64,000 nt of DNA from Maridesulfovibrio ferrireducens (GCF_900101105.1 NZ_FNGA01000002.1:686479-750478); one strand, 5' to 3'. Positions 24,894-34,717 are shown, counted from the stretch's first letter. Numbers and translations are program-made. Notes: a model not told the origin generated them from the sequence alone.

Positions 24894-25730
24894 ATGGTTC
24901 AAATGAAAATTAATGAAGAACTGTGTATAGGATGTGGAGATTGCGCTGCAGACTGCATTCATCAAATTCTGGAACTTTCAGATGGTATACCCACCATGAT
25001 TTCAGACGGGATAAACAACTGTATTCAGTGTCAGCATTGTCTTGCAGTCTGCCCCACCGGAGCACTCAGTATCATGGGACTTGACCCTCAAAACAGCCTC
25101 CAACTTCCTGCAGATGTTCCGTCATCGAAGCAAATGGAAAACCTTATAAAAAGCCGTAGATCCACGCGACAATACCGTCAGGAAAATGTTGACGCGGAAA
25201 CTCTGGACAAACTGCTTAAAATTATTGCCTACGCACCTACAGGCATGAACAGACAGAAAGTCTTACTGACAGTAGTAAATGATATAGATACCATGAGCAT
25301 ACTACGTCAGCGGACCTATTCAGCTATTCAGGAAAAAATTGACAGCAATGCCTCTCTTTCTGAAAAACAAAAATGGCTGGTCGACTACATTAACGGCTGG
25401 CAGAACGGAGCAGATCATATCTACCGTCACGCACCTCATATAGTTATAGCTTCGGCCCCGCGCGGTATAGGCACTCCCCTAGCAGACTGTGTCATCGCCC
25501 TCAGCTACTTTGAACTGCAAGCCGCAAGTATGGGACTTGGAACAACATGGTGCGGTCTGGCCATAATGTCATTAAATGAATTTGCCCCCGATCTGTTAAC
25601 AGAACTGGGTATCCCTGCAGATCATGAAGTCGGATATATGATGCTTTTTGGAGAACCGACTGTAACCTATCATCGCACAGTGCAAATCACCTCTGATCGT
25701 GTGAACTTTCCCAAACTTAATAAAATTTAA
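24894..25730 (+). CDS. Ferredoxin-fused nitroreductase
   Basis: The frame is open from 24546, but that part overlaps hxlR; ATG 24894 has a GAAGGGGG site and gives a normal start. The 278-residue protein opens with two 4Fe-4S motifs, Cys11/14/17/21 (CIGCGDCAADC) and Cys43/46/49/53 (CIQCQHCLAVC). A flavin-binding nitroreductase domain follows (SRRSTRQYR, YAPTGMNRQ, GLGTTWCG). Such fusions pass electrons from low-potential donors to FMN and reduce quinones or nitro compounds. The divergent HxlR regulator suggests induction by such compounds. Confidence 0.92.
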   Translation: MVQMKINEELCIGCGDCAADCIHQILELSDGIPTMISDGINNCIQCQHCLAVCPTGALSIMGLDPQNSLQLPADVPSSKQMENLIKSRRSTRQYRQENVDAETLDKLLKIIAYAPTGMNRQKVLLTVVNDIDTMSILRQRTYSAIQEKIDSNASLSEKQKWLVDYINGWQNGADHIYRHAPHIVIASAPRGIGTPLADCVIALSYFELQAASMGLGTTWCGLAIMSLNEFAPDLLTELGIPADHEVGYMMLFGEPTVTYHRTVQITSDRVNFPKLNKI

Positions 25731-25769
25731 GATTATTATTTTAGCACCTACAATGAAAACACTATAAAT

Positions 25770-25815
25770 ATAAGGGTTTGCAACTTTGCAGTTGTAAGCC
25801 CTTATATTGTTTTTA
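25770..25815 (+). terminator. Intrinsic terminator of the nitroreductase gene
   Basis: ATAAGGG pairs with CCCTTAT, with inner CAAC/GTTG pairs, followed by ATTGTTTTT. Confidence 0.8.
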
Positions 25816-25893
25816 ACTTTTATTATGCAGCAAAACTTACCCGCAGAAGTTTACGCAATGACAGGCTGCCCGCCTCTATGCTACGCCTGCGCT

Positions 25894-28134
25894 ATGTCAA
25901 ATCGCAACAAATCAACATTACCTGCCGTTCTTTCTATCTGCCTTTGCGTAATTCTTTTTACCCAAGGCTGTACATCACTACGCCAAAGCAAAACACTATA
26001 TTCTCCGTACACACAAAAAATTGAAACAGTTCTTGATACCGCAGGCGAGAATCGCGCACAAATTGAAATATTTTTAAACACCTTTGATAATAATCCTGAA
26101 AAACAACAGTCAGCTGAATTTATCACAGCCAATCTTCCGCCCTGCGACAGTGCAACTCTTTCAGGTGATTTACTCATAGAAAATCTGGAATACGCGTTCC
26201 TTGCCAGAGAATCCACATCGTGGGGAAATAATGTTTCATGGGCAGACTTTCAAAACTATGTCCTGCCGCACCGGGTCAGTCAGGAAGAAGCTGTTAAATG
26301 GCGTAAACTTTTCTATCAAGAACTTCTCCCTATTGTCTCGAAGTGCGAAACAATTGAAGAAGCAGTTCTTGCGGTAAACCTCTGGTGCTTTTCCAAAACG
26401 GGATTCAAGTCAACTCAGCGCTGGGATCAAAACCCTCTGATGACTATAAACCGCGGCTACGGGAGATGTGAAGAGGCTGTTATTTTTACGATCTGTGCAC
26501 TGAGAAGTGTCGGCATTCCTGCACGTCAGGCAATGGTTCCGGCATGGCAGCACTCAAACGACAATCACACATGGACCGAAGTGCTAATTAACGGAAAGTG
26601 GCATTATCTGGAATCAGCCAATCCTGATTACGGACTGGACCATGCGTGGTTTACAGGCTCGGCCCGCAAGGCTCCGCTTGTAATATCCTATGCATATGGC
26701 GACGTACTACATCCTAAATTTCCAGTGCTCGCCCGCAGAATAGGATGTACTCTATTGAATACTACTTCCATGTACGCCCCTGCCAGCCGTGCGGAAGTGA
26801 TTGTAACCGATAAGAATAACAACCCGATTAGCGAAGTCACTGTTTATTTCTCCGTTTTCAACTATGCATCATTCCGACCTGTTACCGCTAAACAGACCGA
26901 TGCAGAAGGTAAAATAAGCATCATTTTAGGCCCCGGCTCAGTCCTAGTCTCTGCCAAACATGACAACGCAACCGCTTTCGCTGCTTCAACATGGATTCCC
27001 GGCGAAGAAACTTCACGTAAAAACATTCAGATAAAGCTGACTCCGGACAACACACCGGAAGGAACAATTCTTTTCCGCTTCAACTATAAAGATGAACTTG
27101 CGCAAACTGCTCCTGTAAAAAATTCCGAAGGTACTAAGAAATTGGAATTTGATGCTTTGAAAAAGGACAGGCTCACAAAATTTGAAGGAATGGTAAAAGG
27201 AGCTGAAATATTCGACCCGGTTCTGTCCGCATCCATTGGTAAAGCTGGACTGAATACGCCGGACATACTGGAAGCCCTAAATAGTTGTACTGAAAACAGC
27301 AGACCGTTTATGGCTGAGACTGTTCGCCGGATGGATACTGCTGACCTTATAAAAATAAATTCTAAGGATCTGCTGTCTAATACTGGTTTAGCTCTTGAAG
27401 CCAGAAATGATGCACAAAAAAGCGGACTTGATTATGACGATAAAATTTTCACGCAATATGTGCTGAATCCAAGAGTCATGTATGAGCAGCTGCAACCTTG
27501 GCGCAGCATCTTATACCCAAAATTCAAGCTGACAAAAGGTGAAAAGATCGCAGATAAAATAAAATCTTTGAACAAATTCACTCAAAACATAAAAGCAGTC
27601 CCACGCGGCCCTCTCGGAAGTTCACTGACACCTGCCGGAGTACTTAGTTCACAAAGAGCTACAACTGACGAGGAAAGAGGCATTTTTGCGGTTGCAGCTT
27701 TTAGATCAGCCGGTATCCCTGCTAAATATCTTGATGAACAGGGCTGGGTTGAACTGTACAATGGGCAGAAATGGATTCCTTTTTATCCGAGACATGCTGA
27801 CCTGACAGGCAATCAAAATGCGACAGCAAAAAGCACCGCTTACTATTCAAACTGGCTAACCTTTAAATTCGGCCTGAAAGATTTTCCAGAATCCAGTAAG
27901 CCTCCGCAGTATTTCAAAGACTTTACGATTTCAACGCTGAATGATGCTGCATTCTTTCAAATTGTAGAAAAAACAGTATTAGGCACATGTAATGATAAAA
28001 ACATATGGGAAATGAGTGTTCCGAGCGGCGACTATTACCTTATAAGCGGGAAGCGCAATCAATACGGAGAACCCATTATTTCAGTCACTCCCCTAAAAGC
28101 ACGAATTGGTAATATCCATACCACAACAGAATAA
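25894..28134 (+). CDS. Transglutaminase-like lipoprotein
   Basis: The frame can be read from a TTG at 25807, but that codon lies in a terminator; ATG 25894 gives a good lipoprotein signal (LFTQGC, lipid Cys26). The 746-residue protein has a transglutaminase-like domain with Cys192 (GRCEEA), His225 (DNHTWTEV) and Asp245 (ANPDYG). A beta-sandwich, carboxypeptidase-regulatory-like segment follows (about 295-380). Near residues 590-640 is a second, similar stretch (FRSAGIPAKY, WVELYNGQKWIPFYP) without the cysteine. It likely acts on peptides at the envelope; the start has no strong ribosome site. Confidence 0.82.
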   Translation: MSNRNKSTLPAVLSICLCVILFTQGCTSLRQSKTLYSPYTQKIETVLDTAGENRAQIEIFLNTFDNNPEKQQSAEFITANLPPCDSATLSGDLLIENLEYAFLARESTSWGNNVSWADFQNYVLPHRVSQEEAVKWRKLFYQELLPIVSKCETIEEAVLAVNLWCFSKTGFKSTQRWDQNPLMTINRGYGRCEEAVIFTICALRSVGIPARQAMVPAWQHSNDNHTWTEVLINGKWHYLESANPDYGLDHAWFTGSARKAPLVISYAYGDVLHPKFPVLARRIGCTLLNTTSMYAPASRAEVIVTDKNNNPISEVTVYFSVFNYASFRPVTAKQTDAEGKISIILGPGSVLVSAKHDNATAFAASTWIPGEETSRKNIQIKLTPDNTPEGTILFRFNYKDELAQTAPVKNSEGTKKLEFDALKKDRLTKFEGMVKGAEIFDPVLSASIGKAGLNTPDILEALNSCTENSRPFMAETVRRMDTADLIKINSKDLLSNTGLALEARNDAQKSGLDYDDKIFTQYVLNPRVMYEQLQPWRSILYPKFKLTKGEKIADKIKSLNKFTQNIKAVPRGPLGSSLTPAGVLSSQRATTDEERGIFAVAAFRSAGIPAKYLDEQGWVELYNGQKWIPFYPRHADLTGNQNATAKSTAYYSNWLTFKFGLKDFPESSKPPQYFKDFTISTLNDAAFFQIVEKTVLGTCNDKNIWEMSVPSGDYYLISGKRNQYGEPIISVTPLKARIGNIHTTTE

Positions 28135-28204
28135 CTAGATTATTTATAATTAAATAAGTACACACCTTGCACCACAGTAACTTATGCAGTACTCATAGCT
28201 TTAA

Positions 28205-31200
28205 ATGCATAAGCTACTACTAAAACAAATGGAAGAAACTCTCGGAACCTCTACAATCGGTTCAACCGAAGAAATGGACTCTTTTCTAGCGCTCATCGAA
28301 AAAACATATTCCGGCCTTGATGCATCCCTGATTAGTCCCGACTCATCTTTTATCAAAATACTTAATTTTCTCCCCGACCCTTCTTTTATTATCGACAAAG
28401 AAGGAGTTGTTGTCGCCTGGAATCCAGCTATTGAAAAAATGACCGGAATTCCGGCCGTAAACATCATAGGCAAAGACAATTTTGAATACATAAATATTAT
28501 CCATGGCACCAGATCACCGGGATTAATTGATGTAGTGTTAGGCTGTGAAAAAATCGGCCCGATTGACTATCAATCCATTCGGCGCCAAGGAAATTCTTTA
28601 GCCGCGGAAATCAGAATTCAAAACCTCGGACATAGAAAAAATACGCATCTATGGGTTCAGGTCGCCCCCATCACTGACAATTCAGGCGAAACAATCGGTG
28701 CAATCGAAACATTACGAGATATTTCTGCCCGCAAACAAACCGAAAACATTAACCTGATTCTTTACAAAATATCCTCGGCAGTAAAATCTACATCTGACAA
28801 TCACAGCTTGTTTCAATTTATACATGAAAGCCTTAAACCGTTTATTGAAGCCGAAAATTTTTATGTTGCGCTTTATGATGAAGACAACGAAGCCCTTTCA
28901 TTTCCATACTATTCTGACGAAAAAGACTTTATAGAACCACAAGAAAAAATAGATATCACAAACATCAACTGTCTGAGTGCTAAAGTCATTCAAAATAAAC
29001 AGCCGCTTTTACTTCGTGAAAAAGATTTTGCCCGATATGAAGCTGAAGGATTACTCACTATCGGTCCCTCAGCTAAATCGTGGCTCGGAGTTCCGCTCAT
29101 ACATGACGGCAAAGTCATCGGCGTCATGACAATTCAATCATATAATTCCGACAGCAATTACAACGTACAAGACATTGATCTGATGGTCGCAATCTCCGAC
29201 CAGATTGCATCAGCCATTCAGCGCAAACAAACTGAGACAGCCCTCCTTGAAAGTGAAAAGAAATTCCGCTCAGTTTTTGAAAATGCCACCGTTGCTATTT
29301 TTCAAATATCAGCCTGCGGAAAATTGATCATGGCCAACCCCGCAATGGCACAGATTATGGGGTACACTTCTGTTGACGAAATGATTAAACAGCACCCCCA
29401 TGCGTCAGAATATTTCTATAACAAACAAGACTGGCTTAACCTGCTGAAAGACCTGCATAACAAGGGATCCGCCATCGGAAGGCATATTCGCCTTAAGACT
29501 AAAGAAAAACTTGAAAAATGGATCACCTTCAATGCCCGTGTAATGTATGATGATAAGGGAAAACCCAATTTCTACACGGGTACAGCCTTTGATTCTACGC
29601 CCGGAATAGTAGCTGAAAGAAACGTTTTCAAACATAAAGCACGATTCATGCAACTCTTTGAAAGTTCACCTCAGGCTATTGCCCTGACGGATTCAGAGGG
29701 TAAGGTAATAGCCACGAATAAGGCATTTACCGAACTTTTCGGTTATACAAGCGAGCAAATGGAACCTTGCTGTGAAAATCTCTGCCCCAGTGGTGAAGGT
29801 AAAATCAAAGAGAATCTAAAAAAGATTCTAGCGGGCATGACTTTTCGATCTGAGGATCTGCGAAAACATAAAAACGGCAGATTAGTTCCGGTTTCTATCC
29901 TTGGTTATCCTTTTGTTTACAATGATGAGATATCCGGAACATTCATTATTTACGACGACATTTCAAACCGCAAAGAATTTGAACGCAGACTTTCACACCA
30001 ATCACTACATGACTCTCTGACAGGTCTCCCTAACCGCACTCTATTTCTCGAGCGACTCGAACAGGCTCTTCACCGATCACAAAGACAGCCGGATCACAAT
30101 TTTGCAGTCATGATGCTTGATCTCGACATGTTCAAGCGCATAAACGACAGTCTGGGACATCAGGCCGGTGATTCTCTTTTAATCAAAGTCGGTGATCGAA
30201 TTAAAAACTGCCTGCGCCCCATCGACACAATTGCCCGCATGGGCGGCGATGAATATGCAATCCTGATAGAATATTTCAGGACTCCGCAACAAGTAATACA
30301 GATCATCCGAAACATCCGAAGCAAAATACACAAGCCGATAACTGTGGCCAACAAAGAAGTTGTTATAAGCTCAAGTATCGGGATTGTGTTTAAGACTGCA
30401 GAATATGAACACCCGGAACATATTCTGCGCGATGCTGACATCAGCATGTATAAAGCCAAAGAACTGGGTGTAAATAAATTTAAAGTTTTCAACAAAGCAA
30501 TGCACGAAAAAGCAATGCAAAATCTGCTAATTGAAACCGAAATCAGACAAGGACTCCCCGAAGACGAGTTTATTCCTTACTTTCAGCCTATTTATTGCCT
30601 GCAAACCAAAAGGCTGGCAGGTTTCGAAGCTCTGGTACGTTGGAATCACCCTGAAAGAGGCTTTATAACTCCAGAACATATAATTCCCATAGCAGAAGAA
30701 ACCGGACTGATTGTAAAGCTGGACAGACTTATGCTGCTGAAAGCCTGTCGGGAATTCTCCAAGTGGGTATCTACTTATCCGTCAGTAAGAGACATGTTTC
30801 TCACTGTCAATTTATCCCCCTGCCAGCTTTCAAAACCGGATCTGGCTGACGCAATTCTTGACGTACTGAATGAAACAAATTTCCCATCAGACATGCTGAA
30901 ACTTGAAATTACCGAATCGGCAATTATGGAAAGAAACGCCGCCTCGACTTTTAACCTCAAAAGAATCGGTGAGATGGGCATTAAACTTGCCGTTGACGAC
31001 TTCGGCACCGGCTATTCTTCACTATCGCAGTTGCAGAGATTTCCGGCCTCAACTGTAAAAATTGACAGATCTTTCATCAGCCGCATGGCCGAAGACCACG
31101 AATCTCTTGAAATTGTCCGCGCAGTGAACGCTCTGGGACACAGCCTCAGCATGGATGTTATTGCAGAAGGAGTTGAAACCAGACAGCAGTTGATATTGCT

Positions 31201-31327
31201 TAAAGAAATAGGCTGCGACTGTGTACAAGGCTTTTACTTCGACAAACCTCAACCGGCTGAGGTTGCTGTACAGCTTGTCAAAATGAGATCAGAGGGATTT
31301 TGTCCTCCCGGCCTGACTTCTATTTAG
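28205..31327 (+). CDS. PAS-GAF-PAS-PAS-GGDEF-EAL c-di-GMP protein
   Basis: The 1040-residue protein lacks membrane segments. In order I read PAS (about 50-180), GAF (185-345), PAS (350-470), PAS (480-600), GGDEF (605-775) and EAL (785-1035). The cyclase motif is MGGDEY near 680, a tolerated variant of GGDEF. The EAL domain keeps GFEALVRW, KLEITES, DDFGTGYSS and the final QGFYFDKP, so it should be an active phosphodiesterase. It senses cytoplasmic signals through its PAS/GAF modules. The ATG has a weak ribosome site. No terminator follows. Confidence 0.93.
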   Translation: MHKLLLKQMEETLGTSTIGSTEEMDSFLALIEKTYSGLDASLISPDSSFIKILNFLPDPSFIIDKEGVVVAWNPAIEKMTGIPAVNIIGKDNFEYINIIHGTRSPGLIDVVLGCEKIGPIDYQSIRRQGNSLAAEIRIQNLGHRKNTHLWVQVAPITDNSGETIGAIETLRDISARKQTENINLILYKISSAVKSTSDNHSLFQFIHESLKPFIEAENFYVALYDEDNEALSFPYYSDEKDFIEPQEKIDITNINCLSAKVIQNKQPLLLREKDFARYEAEGLLTIGPSAKSWLGVPLIHDGKVIGVMTIQSYNSDSNYNVQDIDLMVAISDQIASAIQRKQTETALLESEKKFRSVFENATVAIFQISACGKLIMANPAMAQIMGYTSVDEMIKQHPHASEYFYNKQDWLNLLKDLHNKGSAIGRHIRLKTKEKLEKWITFNARVMYDDKGKPNFYTGTAFDSTPGIVAERNVFKHKARFMQLFESSPQAIALTDSEGKVIATNKAFTELFGYTSEQMEPCCENLCPSGEGKIKENLKKILAGMTFRSEDLRKHKNGRLVPVSILGYPFVYNDEISGTFIIYDDISNRKEFERRLSHQSLHDSLTGLPNRTLFLERLEQALHRSQRQPDHNFAVMMLDLDMFKRINDSLGHQAGDSLLIKVGDRIKNCLRPIDTIARMGGDEYAILIEYFRTPQQVIQIIRNIRSKIHKPITVANKEVVISSSIGIVFKTAEYEHPEHILRDADISMYKAKELGVNKFKVFNKAMHEKAMQNLLIETEIRQGLPEDEFIPYFQPIYCLQTKRLAGFEALVRWNHPERGFITPEHIIPIAEETGLIVKLDRLMLLKACREFSKWVSTYPSVRDMFLTVNLSPCQLSKPDLADAILDVLNETNFPSDMLKLEITESAIMERNAASTFNLKRIGEMGIKLAVDDFGTGYSSLSQLQRFPASTVKIDRSFISRMAEDHESLEIVRAVNALGHSLSMDVIAEGVETRQQLILLKEIGCDCVQGFYFDKPQPAEVAVQLVKMRSEGFCPPGLTSI

Positions 31328-31529
31328 TTCTCAAATACAGCCTCTTTCATTCCTACATATCCCCCCGTTCTAAGACTCATCACGCATTTATTTAAGCATT
31401 CGTATATAAACCTCTCCCGCATTTATTTATACTTAAGCAAGCTGTAACGAGCTTGTTAGCAAATAAAAATGAGTATATACTCAGCCCATAAAACTAATTT
31501 CAAGCCTCTCATTTTATAAGGAGCACCAA
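31328..31529. other. Intergenic region with palindrome and direct repeat
   Basis: It holds a repeated CGCATTTATTTA (near 31383 and 31419), a small hairpin CAAGCT/AGCTTG (31438-31455) and a 14-base perfect palindrome TGAGTATATACTCA at 31470-31483. The palindrome sits about 45 bases before the next gene, so an operator is possible. Confidence 0.4.
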
Positions 31530-32009
31530 ATGAAACATACCATATCAGCACTGGTGATAAACAGAGCCGGAGTTCTGGCCGAGTCTTCAGCTGCATTTCA
31601 AAAAAACGGCATAAATATAACCTCAATATCCTGCGGTGAGACTGAAAATATGGATGTCTCGAGAATGGTAATATGTGCTGAAGGAAATGATGAGGATCTT
31701 GCCAATGTGACAAAAGATCTACAGGCAATGGATTTCGTAATAAAATTAGATGATCTGGCTCGCAGAGATTTTGTAGACCGCGAACTTGTTTTAATAAAAG
31801 TAGCAGTCAACAAAGACTCCATGTCACAAATTATGCAAATATTTGAAGTTTTCAGAGCGGACGTAATAGGCATGGGACAAAAAACCATTACAGCTGAGTT
31901 GAGCGGAGATCAGGAAAGAGTCGAAGGTCTTATTAAAATGCTCCAGCCTATCGGCATCAAAAGCATGTGCCGCACAGGTATGATTGCTCTGAAAAGAGGC
32001 GATGAGTAA
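31530..32009 (+). CDS. Acetolactate synthase regulatory subunit-like ACT protein
   Basis: The 159-residue protein has the two-part IlvN/IlvH layout: an N-terminal ACT domain (ISALVINRAGVLAES, NITSISCGETEN) and a second half starting ARRDFVDRELVLIKV, the family signature. IlvN binds valine and controls acetolactate synthase. Here no catalytic ilvB/ilvI is nearby; the next gene is a phosphate butyryltransferase 34 bases on. It may control a distant synthase or a different enzyme. The ATAAGGAG site is strong. Confidence 0.8.
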   Translation: MKHTISALVINRAGVLAESSAAFQKNGINITSISCGETENMDVSRMVICAEGNDEDLANVTKDLQAMDFVIKLDDLARRDFVDRELVLIKVAVNKDSMSQIMQIFEVFRADVIGMGQKTITAELSGDQERVEGLIKMLQPIGIKSMCRTGMIALKRGDE

Positions 32010-32043
32010 CTAGTCATATGAATAAATTCATACAGGTACGCCC

Positions 32044-32955
32044 ATGACGATTACTACACTTGACGAAATCATAGAAAAAGTACGCCAACACGGTGTGAAG
32101 CCTAAAGTGGCAATAGCTCCTTGCGCTGAAGAATTTGTAATACGATCCGCCCTCGCCGCCTATGAAGAGGGAATTGCTGAACCAATTTTCATCGGCGACC
32201 GAGAAAAAACTGATATTGTAGCAAAAAAACATAGCCTGAACATTGATAGTTTCGATTTTTATGAAGAAAACGATGACACCGCCGCTGTAGCAAAAGCTGT
32301 TCAACTTTTCAAAGATGGCAAAGCTGCGCTCATTATGAAAGGCCTTGTCAGCACTAGTGTCATATTGAAAGCAATACTAAACAAAGAGACCGGAGTACCG
32401 CCAAAAGGTATAATCAGCCATGTTACCGTGTTTGAAGCTCGTGAGGGCGACAGACTGATTTTAATGACCGATGCCGGAGTTAATATTAAGCCGAACCTGC
32501 AAAGAAAAGCGGATATTGTCCGCAACGCTCTGCAAGTAGCTCGTAAACTGGGAATCGAAAAACCTAAAGTTGCGATGCTGGCTGCAACAGAAAAAGTTAA
32601 CTATCCGGCAATGCCTGCGACTCTTGATGCCGACATCCTTTCAAAAATGTCTGCCGACGGAGCCTTCGGTGATGCACTTGTTGCAGGACCTTTAGCTCTT
32701 GATCTTGCCATTTCTCCAGCGGCAGCAGCATGCAAAGGGATAACAAATCCCGTTGCCGGCTATGCCGATATACTTTGTACTCCAGACATTGAAAGCGGGA
32801 ATATCCTATACAAAGCGTTAACAACGATAGCCGGAAAAGCTATGGCAAGCGTTGTCATAGGAAGTGATGTTCCGATAGTGGTTCCTTCCCGTGGAGATTC
32901 AGACAGGTCCAAATTTATATCAATAGCTTTGGCTTGTTATTTAGCGGACTACTAA
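32044..32955 (+). CDS. Phosphate acyltransferase (butyryl type)
   Basis: The 303-residue protein belongs to the PTA/PTB family, which exchange CoA and phosphate on short acyl groups. Typical segments are VAIAPCAEEFVIRSAL, LIMKGLVSTSVILKAIL, FVGDALVAGPLALDLAIS-like GDALVAGPLALD and DIESGNILYKALT. Length matches phosphate butyryltransferases rather than Pta. No butyrate or acetate kinase follows, so its partner must be elsewhere. It is probably cotranscribed with the ACT-domain gene, linking it to branched-chain or short-chain acyl-CoA use; that link is inference. Confidence 0.85.
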   Translation: MTITTLDEIIEKVRQHGVKPKVAIAPCAEEFVIRSALAAYEEGIAEPIFIGDREKTDIVAKKHSLNIDSFDFYEENDDTAAVAKAVQLFKDGKAALIMKGLVSTSVILKAILNKETGVPPKGIISHVTVFEAREGDRLILMTDAGVNIKPNLQRKADIVRNALQVARKLGIEKPKVAMLAATEKVNYPAMPATLDADILSKMSADGAFGDALVAGPLALDLAISPAAAACKGITNPVAGYADILCTPDIESGNILYKALTTIAGKAMASVVIGSDVPIVVPSRGDSDRSKFISIALACYLADY

Positions 32956-33010
32956 ACACAAATAAGAGAAACCTTCTCAACAAATTTCTTTACCTCGTAA
33001 GATTCGGAGT

Positions 33011-33772
33011 ATGAATAAACTTATCACCGCACTTTTCCTGGCAATTTTATTCATCTCTGCGCCTGCTTATGCAGGGCAGGAGCTTCTTCTGGCAACAGAC
33101 TCGTTTCCACCTTACTACTATGAAAAAGACGGAAAACCTCACGGATTATACTGTGATTTAGTAGCCCTGACTTTCGAACAAATGAATATCGCCATAAAAC
33201 TATCTTTTGTGCCATGGAAGCGGGCTCTTTTTATGGCAAAAAATAATATTTCAAACGGCATTATGGGAATCCTTAAAACTGAGGAGCGGAAAAAGTGGCT
33301 GATTTATGCAGAAGAGCCTATTTCAAAAACACAAATTGTAATATTTCACCGCAAAGGGGAAAACTTCCAATATAAGGATCTTGACTCTCTAAAAGGTAAA
33401 AGAATAGGAATTGTAAAGGGATACTCTTATGGGGACGCTTTTACGAAAAGCAATATATTCAGTCGGGAAGAAGTCAGTTCTCTGAATTTAAACTTTCGTA
33501 AACTTTTGGCAGGAAGAATTGATTTAGTTGCTGGTTTCAAAGCTGTGGGAATCCATACTCTAAACAAAATGAACCTTTCCGACAAAATTTCTTTCAGCCA
33601 TACTCCTGTTCACCAATCATCTTTGTACCTAGCTTTCGGCCTGAAACCCGGTAATAAAGCATTAGCAATTGAATTCAGCCGAATACTTCGAAAAATAAAA
33701 AAATCGCCCGCCTGTATAGAAGCTATGAAAAGAGCCGATTTACCACCTGATACAATCTCTCCATGTAACTAA
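33011..33772 (+). CDS. Periplasmic solute-binding protein, tandem copy 1
   Basis: The 253-residue protein has a signal peptide with cleavage after AYA near residue 21 and then a type II periplasmic binding fold (SBP_bac_3): TDSFPPYYYEKDGKPHGLYCDLV, FVPWKRAL, LKGKRIGIVKGYSYG, RIDLVAG. It is the first of three similar genes in a row with no permease or ATPase beside them. Such orphan binding proteins may feed distant transporters, act as ligand presenters to sensors, or be stand-alone. The ligand is likely amino-acid-like but not determined. Confidence 0.85.
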   Translation: MNKLITALFLAILFISAPAYAGQELLLATDSFPPYYYEKDGKPHGLYCDLVALTFEQMNIAIKLSFVPWKRALFMAKNNISNGIMGILKTEERKKWLIYAEEPISKTQIVIFHRKGENFQYKDLDSLKGKRIGIVKGYSYGDAFTKSNIFSREEVSSLNLNFRKLLAGRIDLVAGFKAVGIHTLNKMNLSDKISFSHTPVHQSSLYLAFGLKPGNKALAIEFSRILRKIKKSPACIEAMKRADLPPDTISPCN

Positions 33773-33888
33773 ATTAAATCAACAGTTTTTCATTTGAACA
33801 AAATAGATACCTCCCTTGACTTGTTATGCAGTTACAATAATATTGATAATTAGAAAGTATTATTTCCTCAACGAAAAGGTAGGGCCGC

Positions 33889-34656
33889 ATGAAAGCATTG
33901 ATCATTGCCATCATGTTAACAATTTTATTCATACCGGCACCTTCGATTGCCAAAAAACAACTATCCCTTGTTACTGACTCCTTCCCCCCTCTCTACTATC
34001 AGGAAAACGGGGAAAACAAAGGTAGTTACTGCGAATTATTAGATCTCACCTTTAAAGAAATGAAAATCCCATATACCCTCTCCTTTATGCCGTGGGAAAG
34101 AGCGTTACGCATGGCTGAAACTCAAAAAACAGATGGAATCCCGGGAACGGCAAAAACCGAAAAACGGAAACGACTGCTGATTTTTCCGGAAGAACCTTTA
34201 TCAGTTATTGATGTCGTATTATTTTACCGCAAGAATGAAGGATTTCAATTCAATGGAACTTCTTCATTAGCAGGTAAGAAAATCGGTACAATTAATGGAT
34301 ATTCGTATGGAGAAGAATTCGACCAGAGCAACTTGTTTATCAAAGAAGAAGTTAGTTCTTTAAAGCTTAACTTTCTCAAGCTTAAAGCAAAAAGGATAGA
34401 CCTTGTTATAGCTTATAAAGAAGTCGGCCTGCATACACTGCAAAAATTGAATCTTACTGACCAAATCACTTACAGTCCAACTCCGGTACATAGCTCGGCG
34501 TTATATTTAGCCTTTTCCCAAAAACCTGGTCATGGACGTTTAGCAAAAAAATTCAGCCGGGCGCTTCGAAAGATAAAAACGACAGACGCATTCCAAAAAA
34601 TTATGCAAAAACCCGGATTGCGCACAGCTCCAAAGCCCTCAAAGATTATAAATTAA
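33889..34656 (+). CDS. Periplasmic solute-binding protein, tandem copy 2
   Basis: The 255-residue product has a signal peptide ending at PSIAK near 22 and the same fold as copies 1 and 3: TDSFPPLYYQENGENKG, SFMPWERAL, LAGKKIGTINGYSYG, RIDLVIAYK. It keeps the paired TPVH and LYLAF segments near the end. It is closer to copy 3 than to copy 1 by eye. An AGGTAGGG site precedes the ATG. The 116-base gap before it holds no visible structure. Function as for copy 1. Confidence 0.85.
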   Translation: MKALIIAIMLTILFIPAPSIAKKQLSLVTDSFPPLYYQENGENKGSYCELLDLTFKEMKIPYTLSFMPWERALRMAETQKTDGIPGTAKTEKRKRLLIFPEEPLSVIDVVLFYRKNEGFQFNGTSSLAGKKIGTINGYSYGEEFDQSNLFIKEEVSSLKLNFLKLKAKRIDLVIAYKEVGLHTLQKLNLTDQITYSPTPVHSSALYLAFSQKPGHGRLAKKFSRALRKIKTTDAFQKIMQKPGLRTAPKPSKIIN

Positions 34657-34717
34657 CGAACAGAGTTCGCAAGTCCTCACCCTAGACAAAACGTACAAGT
34701 TTACTTTTATCTTTAAA

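Noticed and set aside
25807-25893. TTG start for the transglutaminase lipoprotein
   Set aside because: The TTG lies in the nitroreductase terminator, and the extra residues would displace the signal peptide. ATG 25894 gives a correct lipobox.
31383-31430. Direct repeat CGCATTTATTTA as an iteron or attachment site
   Set aside because: There are only two short AT-rich copies, with no integrase or replication gene nearby.
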